Shown piece by piece: positions 1-8,255 of a DNA stretch of 64,000 nt (its first letter is position 1; every line of letters begins with the position of its first letter). The position numbers and the translations under genes were made by a program. The notes below the pieces were generated by a model, which was not told where the DNA came from, made no database searches, and was given only the letters and a program-made list of their open reading frames with translations. Origin of the DNA: Bog-756 sp963756515 (GTDB taxonomy: Bacteria > Actinomycetota > Acidimicrobiia > Acidimicrobiales > RAAP-2); contig CAVWNV010000013.1 of NCBI GenBank assembly GCA_963756515.1, positions 186,001-250,000 on the forward strand, in the 5' to 3' direction.

Positions 1-17
1 GTCAACCATCCGGCCCG

Positions 18-689
18 GTGCCGCCGGCAACTGTCCTGGACCCTGTCGGGAGCGGCGGGGATGGCGGGGACGACGTGACCGGCGGGGGCGGCGGGGACGG
101 CGGTGCGCCGGCCAGACCGGCCTCGGGTCGGACCTATCGGGTCGTGGTGGAGTGGGTCGTCATCCTCATGGCGGTGCTGCTGTGCACGGTGGTTCTCCGG
201 ACCTACGTCGTCCAGTCGTTCTACATCCCCTCGGGTTCGATGCTGCCCACGCTCCAGATCGGCGACCGCATCATCGTGGACAAGCTGAGCTACCGCCTGC
301 ACGATGTCCACCGCGGCGACATCGTGGTCTTCGCCCGGCCGCCGCTCGAAGACCAGGAGTACGCCGACCTGGTGAAGCGGGTGATCGGGTTGCCGGGCGA
401 GACCATCTCGTCGAAAGACGGAGCAGTGTACATCAACGGCAAGAAGCTCAATGAGCCGTGGCTCCCGCCCGGGCCGGACAGCTACACGGGAGCGCTGGCC
501 GGAGACGATCCCCATCCCCAGTTCGATCTGCCCGGCCCGGTGAAGATACCTGCCGGCGAGTACTTCGTGATGGGGGACAACCGGACCGACTCCGAGGACA
601 GCCGGTATTTCGGCCCTATCCCGAAGTCGCTGATCGTGGGCCGGGCCGTGGCCGTCATCTGGCCCCTCTCCCACGTCAAGGGACTGTGA
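18..689 (+). CDS. lepB: Signal peptidase I (first of two tandem copies)
   Basis: Type I signal peptidase that removes signal peptides from exported proteins on the outer face of the membrane. It has a Gly/Asp-rich cytoplasmic N-terminus (residues 1-40) and one transmembrane segment (about 44-60). The catalytic-serine box PSGSMLPT follows with Ser74 as nucleophile, then the KRVIGLPG box with Lys120 as general base, and the GDNRTDSEDSRYFGP box near the C-terminus. At 223 aa the length is normal for an actinobacterial enzyme. The start is uncertain: the frame stays open to the left edge and no clear ribosome-binding site precedes the GTG at 18, so the true start may lie outside the window. A second copy follows 65 bp downstream, with the catalytic blocks nearly identical in DNA. 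Confidence 0.9.
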   Translation: MPPATVLDPVGSGGDGGDDVTGGGGGDGGAPARPASGRTYRVVVEWVVILMAVLLCTVVLRTYVVQSFYIPSGSMLPTLQIGDRIIVDKLSYRLHDVHRGDIVVFARPPLEDQEYADLVKRVIGLPGETISSKDGAVYINGKKLNEPWLPPGPDSYTGALAGDDPHPQFDLPGPVKIPAGEYFVMGDNRTDSEDSRYFGPIPKSLIVGRAVAVIWPLSHVKGL

Positions 690-754
690 CGCACCGATCG
701 GTCCGTCGACCGGTCAGTCCCGCGGGCAGATCGGTGAGGTAGCCTCGCTCCCTG

Positions 755-1594
755 GTGGAAACCGACCTTCACAGCTCCCCCGTCGGGTCCTCCGCTCCGG
801 TCCGCGGTCCCATGGCGGTGCCCAGCCTGTACGACCCGCCTCCGGTCCCGCCCCCGGTCCCGCCCCACTCCGCCCCGGTGCGAGCGGCCCAGGCAGGTGC
901 GGCCCCGAGGACAGAACCCCGCAACGGGCGGTGGGTGCTCGAGTGGGTGGCGGTGGTCGTGGTGGCCCTGCTGCTGGCCGTCGGCGTGCGCACCTGGGTG
1001 GCTCAGATGTTCTACATCCCGTCGGGTTCGATGCTGCCCACCCTCCAGATCGGCGACCGCATCATCGTGGACAAGCTGAGCTACCGCCTGCACGATGTCC
1101 ACCGCGGTGACATCGTGGTCTTCCGCCGGCCACCCCTCGAGCAGGCCGACTACTCCGATCTGGTCAAACGGGTCATCGGACTGCCTGGTGACACCGTCTC
1201 GAGCGTGCGGGGAAGGGTCTACATCGACGGGCTCCCCTTGAACGAGCCGTGGCTCCCGACACCGGAGCCGGCCACCTCCCCGAGCCCGCTGCCCGACGCG
1301 TTCAGCCTCAACCACCCCTACACCGTCCCCGCCGGCGAGTACTTCGTGATGGGGGACAACCGCACCGACTCCGAGGACAGCCGGTACTTCGGACCGATCT
1401 CGAAGAGCCTGATCGTCGGCAAGCTGGTCGTGGTGGTGTGGCCCCTCGACGACAACGGTTGGCTGGTGGTCCTGGCCGTCCTGGCCGCGGTGTTGGTGGT
1501 GGCCATCGTGATGGTGGCTCTCAGGGATCCGGTGGCCACCCGCCCGACCCGGGGTGCCCATCTCCGCGGACCGCCGGTGCCTGGGACCCCCTGA
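755..1594 (+). CDS. lepB: Signal peptidase I (second copy, extra C-terminal TM)
   Basis: Second type I signal peptidase, 279 aa from a GTG start. It has a Pro-rich cytoplasmic tail (residues 20-55), a transmembrane segment (62-79), the PSGSMLPT box with catalytic Ser92, KRVIGLPG with Lys138, and the GDNRTDSEDSRYFGP box. Unlike the first copy it carries an additional hydrophobic stretch near residues 235-258 (WLVVLAVLAAVLVVAIVMVAL), which suggests that both ends are anchored and the catalytic domain lies outside between them. The gene lies between lepB1 and tatB/A and reads in the same direction. The paralogues probably arose by tandem duplication. Their N-terminal regions have diverged, while the catalytic core DNA is almost identical. 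Confidence 0.9.
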   Translation: METDLHSSPVGSSAPVRGPMAVPSLYDPPPVPPPVPPHSAPVRAAQAGAAPRTEPRNGRWVLEWVAVVVVALLLAVGVRTWVAQMFYIPSGSMLPTLQIGDRIIVDKLSYRLHDVHRGDIVVFRRPPLEQADYSDLVKRVIGLPGDTVSSVRGRVYIDGLPLNEPWLPTPEPATSPSPLPDAFSLNHPYTVPAGEYFVMGDNRTDSEDSRYFGPISKSLIVGKLVVVVWPLDDNGWLVVLAVLAAVLVVAIVMVALRDPVATRPTRGAHLRGPPVPGTP

Positions 1595-1638
1595 CCGGGG
1601 GGAGCACCGCCCAGCTGTCCGCCGGTACACTGCAGGTC

Positions 1639-2109
1639 GTGTTCTTCCTGAGCCCGGCCAAGTTGTTGGTCATCCTGGTGGTGGCTCTCCTCGTCCTCGG
1701 TCCCGACAAGTTGCCCAAGGTGGCCAGGCAGATCGGAGGCCTGTGGGGGGACTTCCGGAAGTTCCGCGAGCGCCTCGAGTCCGACGTCCGGGGGACGTTC
1801 CCCGATCTTCCCTCGACCGAGACGATCACCCAGGCGGTGCGGTCGCCCCTGTCGTTCCTCGACAGCCTGGCCGACTCCCACACCGCCGAGAACGGCTCGA
1901 CATCCGGAGCCGGGAGCAGCGTCGAAGAGTCTGATGTGCAAGGAGACGCCGTCCAGCCCTCGGCCGGGCCCAACCGGCCGGCCGGGACGGTCCAGGCCTT
2001 CGAGGAGACACCGGTCATCCCCGAGGTGTTGATCGTCGACCCCGGCGGCATCGTCCACCAGGTCCGCTCGAACGGGAGATCCATCCCCGACGACCCGGGG
2101 ATGAACTGA
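1639..2109 (+). CDS. tatB: Sec-independent translocase subunit TatB/TatA-like
   Basis: Twin-arginine translocase subunit of 156 aa. A short N-terminal membrane helix (residues 3-19, AKLLVILVVALLVLGPDKLP) ends in the GPDKLP hinge typical of TatA/TatB. An amphipathic helix with many Lys/Arg/Glu residues follows (to about 50), then a long polar, probably disordered tail. The GPDKLP hinge and long tail favour TatB over TatA. I chose the GTG at 1639 because it places the membrane helix at the N-terminus; a longer in-frame reading to 1249 would overlap lepB2 and is not credible. tatC follows after 49 bp, matching the conserved tat-tatC-helY order of actinobacteria. Confidence 0.85.
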   Translation: MFFLSPAKLLVILVVALLVLGPDKLPKVARQIGGLWGDFRKFRERLESDVRGTFPDLPSTETITQAVRSPLSFLDSLADSHTAENGSTSGAGSSVEESDVQGDAVQPSAGPNRPAGTVQAFEETPVIPEVLIVDPGGIVHQVRSNGRSIPDDPGMN

Positions 2110-2158
2110 CCCTGTCCGGAGCCCGGGCAGCCCACGGGTCGGACGCAGAGCGAGCACC

Positions 2159-2908
2159 ATGGCCCTCTCCCTGAAGCGAAAGTCGGAGGCCCGCCCCAAG
2201 CCGGACTCGATGACCCTGGTCGAGCACCTGTCCGAGCTCCGCCAGCGGGTGTTGATCTGCGCCGTGGCCTTCGTCGTGGCCGCCACGGCCGCCTTCCTGC
2301 TCTATGGGCCGATCCTGGGATTCCTCAAGCACCCCTACTGCCAGGTGGCGCCCCACCGGTGCGGGTTCTACATCACCGGACCGCTGGACGGTCTGGCCCT
2401 CCGCATCAAGATCGCGGCCTACGGGGGCATGTTCCTGGCCTCGCCGATCCTCCTGTGGGAGCTGTGGCGCTTCATCACCCCCGGGCTGAAGCGCAACGAG
2501 AAGAAGTACGCCATCCCGTTCATCGTGGCGTCCATCCTCTTGTTCGCCCTGGGCTGCCTGGTGGCCTACCTCACCTTCCCCCACGCCCTCAACTGGCTCG
2601 ACCACATCGGCGGGCCCAGCCTGACCGAGATCCTCGACCCCACCAAGTACCTGAGTCTCATCGTGCTGCTGATGACGGTGTTCGGGCTCACCTTCGAGTT
2701 TCCGGTCCTCCTGGTGTCGCTGGAGATCGCCGGGGTGCTGTCCCCCAAGCAGCTCTCCTCGTGGCGGCGGTGGGCCATCGTGTTGATCGTGGTGGTGGCC
2801 GGCGTGGTGACGCCGAGTTCGGACCCGTTCTCGATGTTGGCCATGGCCATCCCTCTGTATATCTTCTACGAACTCTCCATCGTCGTCGGGAAGATCGTTC
2901 GACGATGA
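2159..2908 (+). CDS. tatC: Sec-independent translocase subunit TatC
   Basis: Polytopic core of the twin-arginine translocase, which recognises RR signal peptides. The N-terminus carries the conserved MTLVEHLSELRQR motif (residues 18-30), including the family's essential Glu. About six membrane helices follow. The first periplasmic loop contains the GLALRIK-like segment seen in TatC. At 249 aa the length is normal. Its stop overlaps the start of the helicase gene by 4 bp (ATGA), which suggests translational coupling. Together with the upstream tatB/A gene it can form a minimal TatBC or TatAC translocase; no separate tatA gene is in the window. Confidence 0.95.
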   Translation: MALSLKRKSEARPKPDSMTLVEHLSELRQRVLICAVAFVVAATAAFLLYGPILGFLKHPYCQVAPHRCGFYITGPLDGLALRIKIAAYGGMFLASPILLWELWRFITPGLKRNEKKYAIPFIVASILLFALGCLVAYLTFPHALNWLDHIGGPSLTEILDPTKYLSLIVLLMTVFGLTFEFPVLLVSLEIAGVLSPKQLSSWRRWAIVLIVVVAGVVTPSSDPFSMLAMAIPLYIFYELSIVVGKIVRR

Positions 2909-4971
2909 CGCCGGGGCGTGCTGGGGAACCGACCCGGCGCGCCGGTGACCGGGCCGAGAGCCTGCGGGAGCGGTTCGAACAGACACTCGACTTCCCGCTC
3001 GACCCGTTCCAGCACCGGGCCATGGACGCCATCGACCGGGGCCAGTCGGTACTGGTGTCGGCCCCCACCGGCTCGGGCAAGACGCTCATTGCCGACTATG
3101 CCGCGGCCCGGGCCCTGGAGCGGGGCGGGAAGGCCTTCTACACCACGCCCATCAAAGCCCTCTCCAATCAGAAATTCGCCGAACTGTCGAGCCGGTACGG
3201 GGACCATCGGGTCGGACTCCTGACCGGCGACGTCTCCCACCAGCCCCAGGCTCCCATCGTGGTCATGACGACCGAGGTGCTGCGCAACATGCTCTTCGCC
3301 CGGTCGTCCGTCCTCACCGGTCTCGAGGTGGTGGTGTTGGACGAGGTCCACTACCTCCAGGATCCGTACCGGGGTTCGGTGTGGGAGGAGATCCTGGTGC
3401 TCGCCCCGGCCGAGGTGTCCTTCGTCAGCCTGTCGGCGACCGTGAGCAACGCCGCCGACTTCGGCCGGTGGCTCACATCGGTCCGGGGGACCACGAAGGT
3501 GATCGTGGAGACCCACCGCCCGGTCACCCTCCACCACCACTACGCCATCGCCGAGCGGGGTCGCGACCGACCGACTGTCATCCCGCTGCTCCGCGACGGC
3601 AAGGCCAATCCTGACGGACTGGCCATCGACGACCGGCGGCGTCGCAACTCCCGGCACCGTTTCCGGGCGCCCCGGAGGACCGAGGTGGTCGAGTACCTGG
3701 CGGCGTCGGGCATGCTGCCCGCCATCACCTTCATCTTCTCGCGGGCCGCCTGTGACGACGCCATCCGTCAGTGCCTGCAGGACGGCGTCCGGCTGACGAC
3801 GGGGGAGGAGCGGGCGCGGATCCGCCACCTGGTGGAGGAAGCGGTGGAGCGGTTGGACGACGACGACCTGCGCACCCTGGGCTACGGACCGTGGTCGGCC
3901 GCACTCGAGGCGGGCATCGCACCCCACCACGCCGGGCTCGTCCCCGCCTTCCGCCAGGCCGTGGAGCAGTGCTTCTCCGAGGGCCTGCTGAAGGTGGTCT
4001 TCGCCACCGAGACCCTGGCCCTCGGTATCAACATGCCGGCCCGGACGGTGGTGGTCGAGCGGTTCGCCAAGTTCCGGGGTTCCGACACCTCGGCGCTGAC
4101 CTCGGGGGAGTACCGCCAGCTGACCGGCCGCGCCGGCCGGCGCGGCATCGATACCGTGGGCCACGCGCTCACCCTGTGGTCGGCCGGCACGCCGTTCGCG
4201 CTCGTGGCCCGCACCGCCACCGCCCCGCCCCCGGACCTGGTGTCGTCGTTCCACCCCACCTACAACCTGGCCGTGAACCTGGTCCGCCGGTGGACGAGGC
4301 CGGAGGCCCACAGTCTGCTGGCCGCCTCCTACGGCCAGTGGCAGGCCCCGCCCGGATCGGAGTCGCTGGCTGCCCAGCTCGACCGGCGACTGGCCATCTT
4401 GGAGGAACGGGGTTGCATCGAGGGGTGGCGGGTGACCGGACCGGGCCAGATCCTGGCCGCCGTGTACCACGAGTCGGACCTCCTGGTCACCGAGGCCCTG
4501 CGCCAGGGCCTGTTCGACGGGCTCGAACCGGCCCATCTGGCCGGCGTGGTCTCGGCGCTGACCTTCGAGGCCCGGCGGGCCACCGACGACGAGGTGCGGC
4601 CCCCGCCGTCGGTGGTGGCCGAACGGCTCGATGGCCTGGAGGCGCTGACCGCCGGGCTGCGGGCCGACGAACGCCGGGTGGGGCTACGGAGGACCCGACG
4701 CCCCGATGGCGGTCTGGCCCGGGCCGTGGTGGCCTGGGCCAGGGGGGCCACGCTGGACACGATCCTGACCCAGACCGAAGTGGCGCCGGGCGACTTCGTG
4801 CGGAACATCCGCCAACTCATCGACCTGGTCCGCCAGCTGGGCCAGGTGGCCCCGGATCCGGACACACGGGCGGCGGCCCAGCTGGCCGTGGCCCTGCTGG
4901 CCCGGGGGGTGGTCGGGGCCGACGATCCGGCCGGCGTGGGGTCCGCGCCTGACCGGCCGCGTCGGTCCTAG
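2905..4971 (+). CDS. helY: Ski2/Mtr4-like DEVH-box helicase (HelY family)
   Basis: Superfamily II ATP-dependent RNA helicase of the Ski2/Mtr4 group, 688 aa. Visible motifs are Walker A APTGSGKT (53-60), DEVH (146-149), SAT (177-179) and motif VI QLTGRAGRRGID. The ATG at 2905 overlaps the tatC stop by 4 bp, so the longer upstream reading within tatC can be discarded. The tatA/B-tatC-helY order is the same as in Mycobacterium tuberculosis (tatA, tatC, helY), which supports orthology. The mycobacterial protein is about 900 aa, so this one is shorter, mainly in the C-terminal part. The expected role is RNA unwinding in turnover; the physiological substrate is unknown. Confidence 0.88.
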   Translation: MTPGRAGEPTRRAGDRAESLRERFEQTLDFPLDPFQHRAMDAIDRGQSVLVSAPTGSGKTLIADYAAARALERGGKAFYTTPIKALSNQKFAELSSRYGDHRVGLLTGDVSHQPQAPIVVMTTEVLRNMLFARSSVLTGLEVVVLDEVHYLQDPYRGSVWEEILVLAPAEVSFVSLSATVSNAADFGRWLTSVRGTTKVIVETHRPVTLHHHYAIAERGRDRPTVIPLLRDGKANPDGLAIDDRRRRNSRHRFRAPRRTEVVEYLAASGMLPAITFIFSRAACDDAIRQCLQDGVRLTTGEERARIRHLVEEAVERLDDDDLRTLGYGPWSAALEAGIAPHHAGLVPAFRQAVEQCFSEGLLKVVFATETLALGINMPARTVVVERFAKFRGSDTSALTSGEYRQLTGRAGRRGIDTVGHALTLWSAGTPFALVARTATAPPPDLVSSFHPTYNLAVNLVRRWTRPEAHSLLAASYGQWQAPPGSESLAAQLDRRLAILEERGCIEGWRVTGPGQILAAVYHESDLLVTEALRQGLFDGLEPAHLAGVVSALTFEARRATDDEVRPPPSVVAERLDGLEALTAGLRADERRVGLRRTRRPDGGLARAVVAWARGATLDTILTQTEVAPGDFVRNIRQLIDLVRQLGQVAPDPDTRAAAQLAVALLARGVVGADDPAGVGSAPDRPRRS

Positions 4972-4983
4972 TGTGATCCGGGC

Positions 4984-6642
4984 ATGTTTCCCTACGCCGT
5001 TGAGTCGTACACCGCCGACGAGGAGGATGTCCTCCGTCGCTATGTGACGAACCTCGACCGGCCCGTGTTCGCCCTGGTCAACCTGCCCGAGGTGGTCAAG
5101 GGGGCGTTGTTCGCCCGCTACTCCCGGTCGCCGAAGAGCCTGCGGCGGCTGTTTCTGGACGAGTTCGTGGGCGAGTTGGACATCTCGGGCGATGCCACGG
5201 TGGACGCCACCGTCGGGCTGAGGCGGGCCGAGGAGCTCTACGAGAAGGTCTTCTTCGAGTACGGCGACGACTCGGTGGCCCAGCTGGGCGGGGTCCACCT
5301 GGCCTGCGAACAGGCGTCCAACGTACTGACCAAGGTGCTGGAGTGGGGCCGGCTGATGGCCTACCTCGAGCAGTCGACCCGTTACATCGCCTACAACCAA
5401 CGGCTCACCACCGGTCACTACCGGTACTACCGCGACCCGGGCCTGTTGGTCTCGCCGCTCGGTGCCCGCTACGTGGGCGAGATGGACCGCATGTTCGACA
5501 CGTACGGCGAGCTACTCAAAGAGGCCCAGGAGTGGCTGGCGGCCCGGCATCCGCGCCGGTCCGGCGACTCGGACTTCGTCCACCGCCAAGCGGTCCGGGC
5601 CAAGGCTCTCGACGCCCTCCGTGGGTTGTTGCCGGCAGCCTCGCTGTCGAATGTCGGCATCTACGGCACCGGGCAGTCGTACGAGATGCTGTTGCTGAGG
5701 ATGCGGTCGCACCCCCTCCCCGAGGCGCGGGTCTATGCCGACCTCATCCTCGAGGAGTTGCGCAAGGTCATACCGTCGTTCCTCGAGCGGGTGGACCGGC
5801 CCGACCGTGGAGGGGCGTGGTCGGCGTATCTGGACCAGACGAGGCGCCAGACGGAGGCGCTGGTCGAAGAGCTCTTTCCCGATCTGGTGGCCCCGGCCGA
5901 GCACCCGGTGGGCGGACCCTCGGGACAACCGTCGGTCACCCTCCTCGATTTCGACCCCGAGGGGGAGGACAAGGTCATCGCCGCCATCTGCGCCCCCCTC
6001 ACCGACCGTCCCGAGGCCGAGGTGATCGAGCGGGTCCGCCGCCTCGGTGCGGAGGAAAAGCGCACCCTGCTGCGGGCCTATGTGGGCGACCGGGACAATC
6101 GCCGTCACCGCCCGGGCCGGGCCTTCGAACGCACCGGCTACCGATTCGACGTCGTCACCGACTACGGGGCGTTCCGCGACCTGCAACGGCACCGGATGCT
6201 GACCATCGAGTGGCAGCCGCTCGGGACCACCCTGGGATACGACGTTCCCGAGGTGGTGGAGGAGGCGGGACTGGCCGACCGGTACGTGCAGTCGTTGGAG
6301 CGGTCGCGTCAGCTGGCCGACGACCTGGCACCGGCGTTTCCCGTGGAGTGCGCGTACGCCGTGGCCCTGGCCTACCGCGTCCGGTACTCGATGCAGATGA
6401 ACGCCCGCGAGGCCATGCACCTCCTCGAGCTACGGTCCGGACCGCAGGGGCACGCCAGCTACCGCTGGGTGGCCCAGGAGATGCACCGGCTCATCGCCGG
6501 TGAGGCCGGTCACATGCTCCTGGCCGAGTCGATGTCGCATGTCGATTTCGGCTCCGCGGAGCTCGAGCGACTCGAATCCGAACGGCGGGCCGAGGCCAAA
6601 CGGATCTCGTTGTCGGCGTCGGGAAATCGCGTAAACCGCTGA
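4984..6642 (+). CDS. Two-domain ThyX-like (FAD-dependent thymidylate synthase superfamily) protein
   Basis: 552-aa protein that looks like two ThyX folds in tandem. The first half has LEQSTRYIAYNQR and an ARxLLP-like segment (AKALDALRGLLPAASLSNVG). The second half has DLQRHRMLTIEW and NAREAMHLLELRSGPQGH, which resemble the ThyX RHRxxSxNxxSxR region and its C-terminal substrate-binding helix. The canonical RHR motif is only partly kept (RHRMLTIEW), so it may not make dTMP. Proteins of this double-domain type are known in actinobacteria but their reaction is not established. The gene starts 12 bp after helY and is probably co-transcribed with it. Calling it simply ThyX would be an overstatement. 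Confidence 0.7.
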   Translation: MFPYAVESYTADEEDVLRRYVTNLDRPVFALVNLPEVVKGALFARYSRSPKSLRRLFLDEFVGELDISGDATVDATVGLRRAEELYEKVFFEYGDDSVAQLGGVHLACEQASNVLTKVLEWGRLMAYLEQSTRYIAYNQRLTTGHYRYYRDPGLLVSPLGARYVGEMDRMFDTYGELLKEAQEWLAARHPRRSGDSDFVHRQAVRAKALDALRGLLPAASLSNVGIYGTGQSYEMLLLRMRSHPLPEARVYADLILEELRKVIPSFLERVDRPDRGGAWSAYLDQTRRQTEALVEELFPDLVAPAEHPVGGPSGQPSVTLLDFDPEGEDKVIAAICAPLTDRPEAEVIERVRRLGAEEKRTLLRAYVGDRDNRRHRPGRAFERTGYRFDVVTDYGAFRDLQRHRMLTIEWQPLGTTLGYDVPEVVEEAGLADRYVQSLERSRQLADDLAPAFPVECAYAVALAYRVRYSMQMNAREAMHLLELRSGPQGHASYRWVAQEMHRLIAGEAGHMLLAESMSHVDFGSAELERLESERRAEAKRISLSASGNRVNR

Positions 6643-7167
6643 CCTGGGGGGTTGCACGAACAGCCTGGTGGGAAGGGGTGGCTGTCATTTGACGACCAGC
6701 AGTGTCCGTGACGTATCGTTCGCCCAGTCCCACTCGCCCCGGAAGGCGCTTCCTACGTTCTCGGACGGAGCGGCTCGAGGGGGGGATGCTGTGAGAGGCG
6801 GAGGGAGGCCCAGGGGATCGAGTAGAAAACATTTCCCCGACACCGTCGGTGTGAGCTGACAGTAGCGGGGGAATGGTGCCAAAGACCCCTGGGTCCGACC
6901 GCCTGTCGTCCTGTCGGGACGGATGGTCCGACCGGACGTGAACAGTGACCGGCATCCTCTCGGGGATGGGTCGTTCCGGTGGGAAGGTCGGCCCCGGCCG
7001 GCCGGCAGCTACGGCTCGGACAGTGGGCCGGACCGTCGGGGTGGACCGCCGGGCACGGTGTCAGCGCCAAGGAAGGGCCCGGTCGGTTGCGGGGCTTGGA
7101 CCGGGTGCGAACGAACAGGTCACCGAAGCGTCTATGCTCCCGCCCAACTCACCAGGGAAAGACCGAG
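6643..7167. other. 525-bp intergenic region with promoter-like and structured elements
   Basis: No convincing reading frame is present. A sigma70-like pair is seen near 6689-6694 (TTGACG) and 6714-6719 (TATCGT), with a slightly long spacer of 19 bp. A strong compound hairpin lies at 6830-6875 and is listed separately. A TATGCT hexamer at 7133-7138 is a likely -10 for the downstream DUF4193 gene. Confidence 0.5.
6830..6875. ncRNA. Candidate structured RNA or terminator element
   Basis: A 10-bp outer stem (6830-6839 with 6866-6875, one G-T wobble) encloses an inner hairpin ACACC-GTC-GGTGT (6840-6852) and a 13-nt single-stranded stretch. Read on the minus strand the outer stem is followed by TTTTCT, like an intrinsic terminator, but no minus-strand gene lies upstream of it. 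Read on the plus strand it would be an internal stem-loop of a leader or small RNA made from the promoter near 6689. The family is not recognised. Confidence 0.35.
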
Positions 7168-7647
7168 ATGTCACAAGAACTCGACGAAGTCGAAGGACCG
7201 GAAGAACTGATCGAGGGAGACCTCGATGAGTTGGCTGACGACGACGACCTCATTGCCGAGGACGGCCTGGCCATCGCCGATGACGACGACGATGTCGAAA
7301 TCGTCGCCGTCGAGTTGGACGAGGACGCCGCCGTGGTGCCCGAGGTCGCGGCCAAGACCGCCACCAAACCGGGGACGACCGGCGAGGAGTCGGAGGAGGA
7401 AGAGGAGGAGGAGCCCGACGACGAGGACGTCGAGGCCAGTCTGGACACCATCCTCAAGGAGCGCCTGGTCGTCGAGGAGCCCGAGGACGACGAGGACACT
7501 CCCGAGCCCGAGGACCGCACCGGTGACGGTGTCGAGCGGGTTCTGCCCAAGCAGCCCGGTGAGTTCGTCTGTCGTTCGTGCTTTCTGGTCAAGCATCCCA
7601 ACCAGTTGGCGGACCGGAAGAAGATGCTCTGTCGCGACTGTGTCTGA
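7168..7647 (+). CDS. DUF4193 family acidic zinc-ribbon protein
   Basis: 159-aa, extremely acidic protein with Asp/Glu runs through residues 5-115 and a C-terminal zinc-ribbon-like end: EFVCRSCFLVKHPNQL ... MLCRDCV. The CxxC...CxxC pair and the FLVKH motif are the signature of DUF4193, a family restricted to actinobacteria. Family members are usually near 100 aa, and the extra length here comes from the acidic middle. The ATG at 7168 follows an AGGGAAAGA stretch. The function is unknown; charge and the zinc ribbon would fit a partner of RNA polymerase or nucleic acid, but that is inference. Confidence 0.8.
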   Translation: MSQELDEVEGPEELIEGDLDELADDDDLIAEDGLAIADDDDDVEIVAVELDEDAAVVPEVAAKTATKPGTTGEESEEEEEEEPDDEDVEASLDTILKERLVVEEPEDDEDTPEPEDRTGDGVERVLPKQPGEFVCRSCFLVKHPNQLADRKKMLCRDCV

Positions 7648-7659
7648 TCGGGACTGAGG

Positions 7660-8220
7660 ATGGCTACCGAAGGTGACTACGAATCCACGGAGGTCGGGCT
7701 GAACGAGCGCCTGCTCGACCTGCTCGTGTTCGTGCCGGCCGGCCTGGCCATGTCGGTGGCCGAGGAGGTGCCGAAGCTGGCGGCCCGGGGCCGCGAGCGA
7801 CTGGGGGTGCAGGTTTCGTCGGCCCGGGCGGTGGGGGAGTTCGCGGTCAAAGCCGGCTCCGATGTCGTCCGGCGGCGATCGGAAGGGTGGTTCCACCGGT
7901 CCGGGCCGGGCCGCCCCGGTACCCGCCGGGCCGGACCGAGACCGGGCCGAGGTCGGGACGGTGGCGCCACGGCCGGCGGTGGGACGGCCGTGGCCGGGGT
8001 CGACGCCGTCCGGGGACCATCGCCCCTCGACACGCACATCCCGCCGGTCACGGCGCTCTCGATCCCCGGCTTCGACGCCCTGTCCGCCTCCCAGGTGGTC
8101 CAGCGGTTGGACGGACTGAACCGGACCGAACTGGTATCCGTGCGTACCTACGAGTCGTCGACCCGGGGCCGCCGGACCATCCTGAACCGGGTGGACCAGC
8201 TGCTCGACGAGCGGTCCTGA
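7660..8220 (+). CDS. Conserved actinobacterial hypothetical protein
   Basis: 186-aa protein. Residues 18-36 form a hydrophobic helix (LLDLLVFVPAGLAMSVAEEV), followed by a basic Gly/Arg/Pro-rich middle (72-110). The C-terminal segment (about 130-184, IPGFDALSASQVVQRLDGL then RRTILNRVDQLL) resembles a small DNA- or membrane-associated helical module seen in actinobacterial proteins annotated as lipid-droplet-associated. It starts 12 bp after the DUF4193 gene, so the two are probably in one operon. I cannot assign a function. Confidence 0.6.
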   Translation: MATEGDYESTEVGLNERLLDLLVFVPAGLAMSVAEEVPKLAARGRERLGVQVSSARAVGEFAVKAGSDVVRRRSEGWFHRSGPGRPGTRRAGPRPGRGRDGGATAGGGTAVAGVDAVRGPSPLDTHIPPVTALSIPGFDALSASQVVQRLDGLNRTELVSVRTYESSTRGRRTILNRVDQLLDERS

Positions 8221-8255
8221 GGCCCGGGCCGGGCCCGTCGGAGAGGAGGTAGCCC

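Noticed and set aside
482..1630. Long minus-strand frames opposite the signal peptidases
   Set aside because: They are reverse-strand shadows caused by high GC; no family motifs and the plus strand holds clear lepB genes.
2359..2904. Upstream extension of the helicase gene inside tatC
   Set aside because: The ATGA overlap with the tatC stop and the helicase family start at 2905 make the longer form unlikely.
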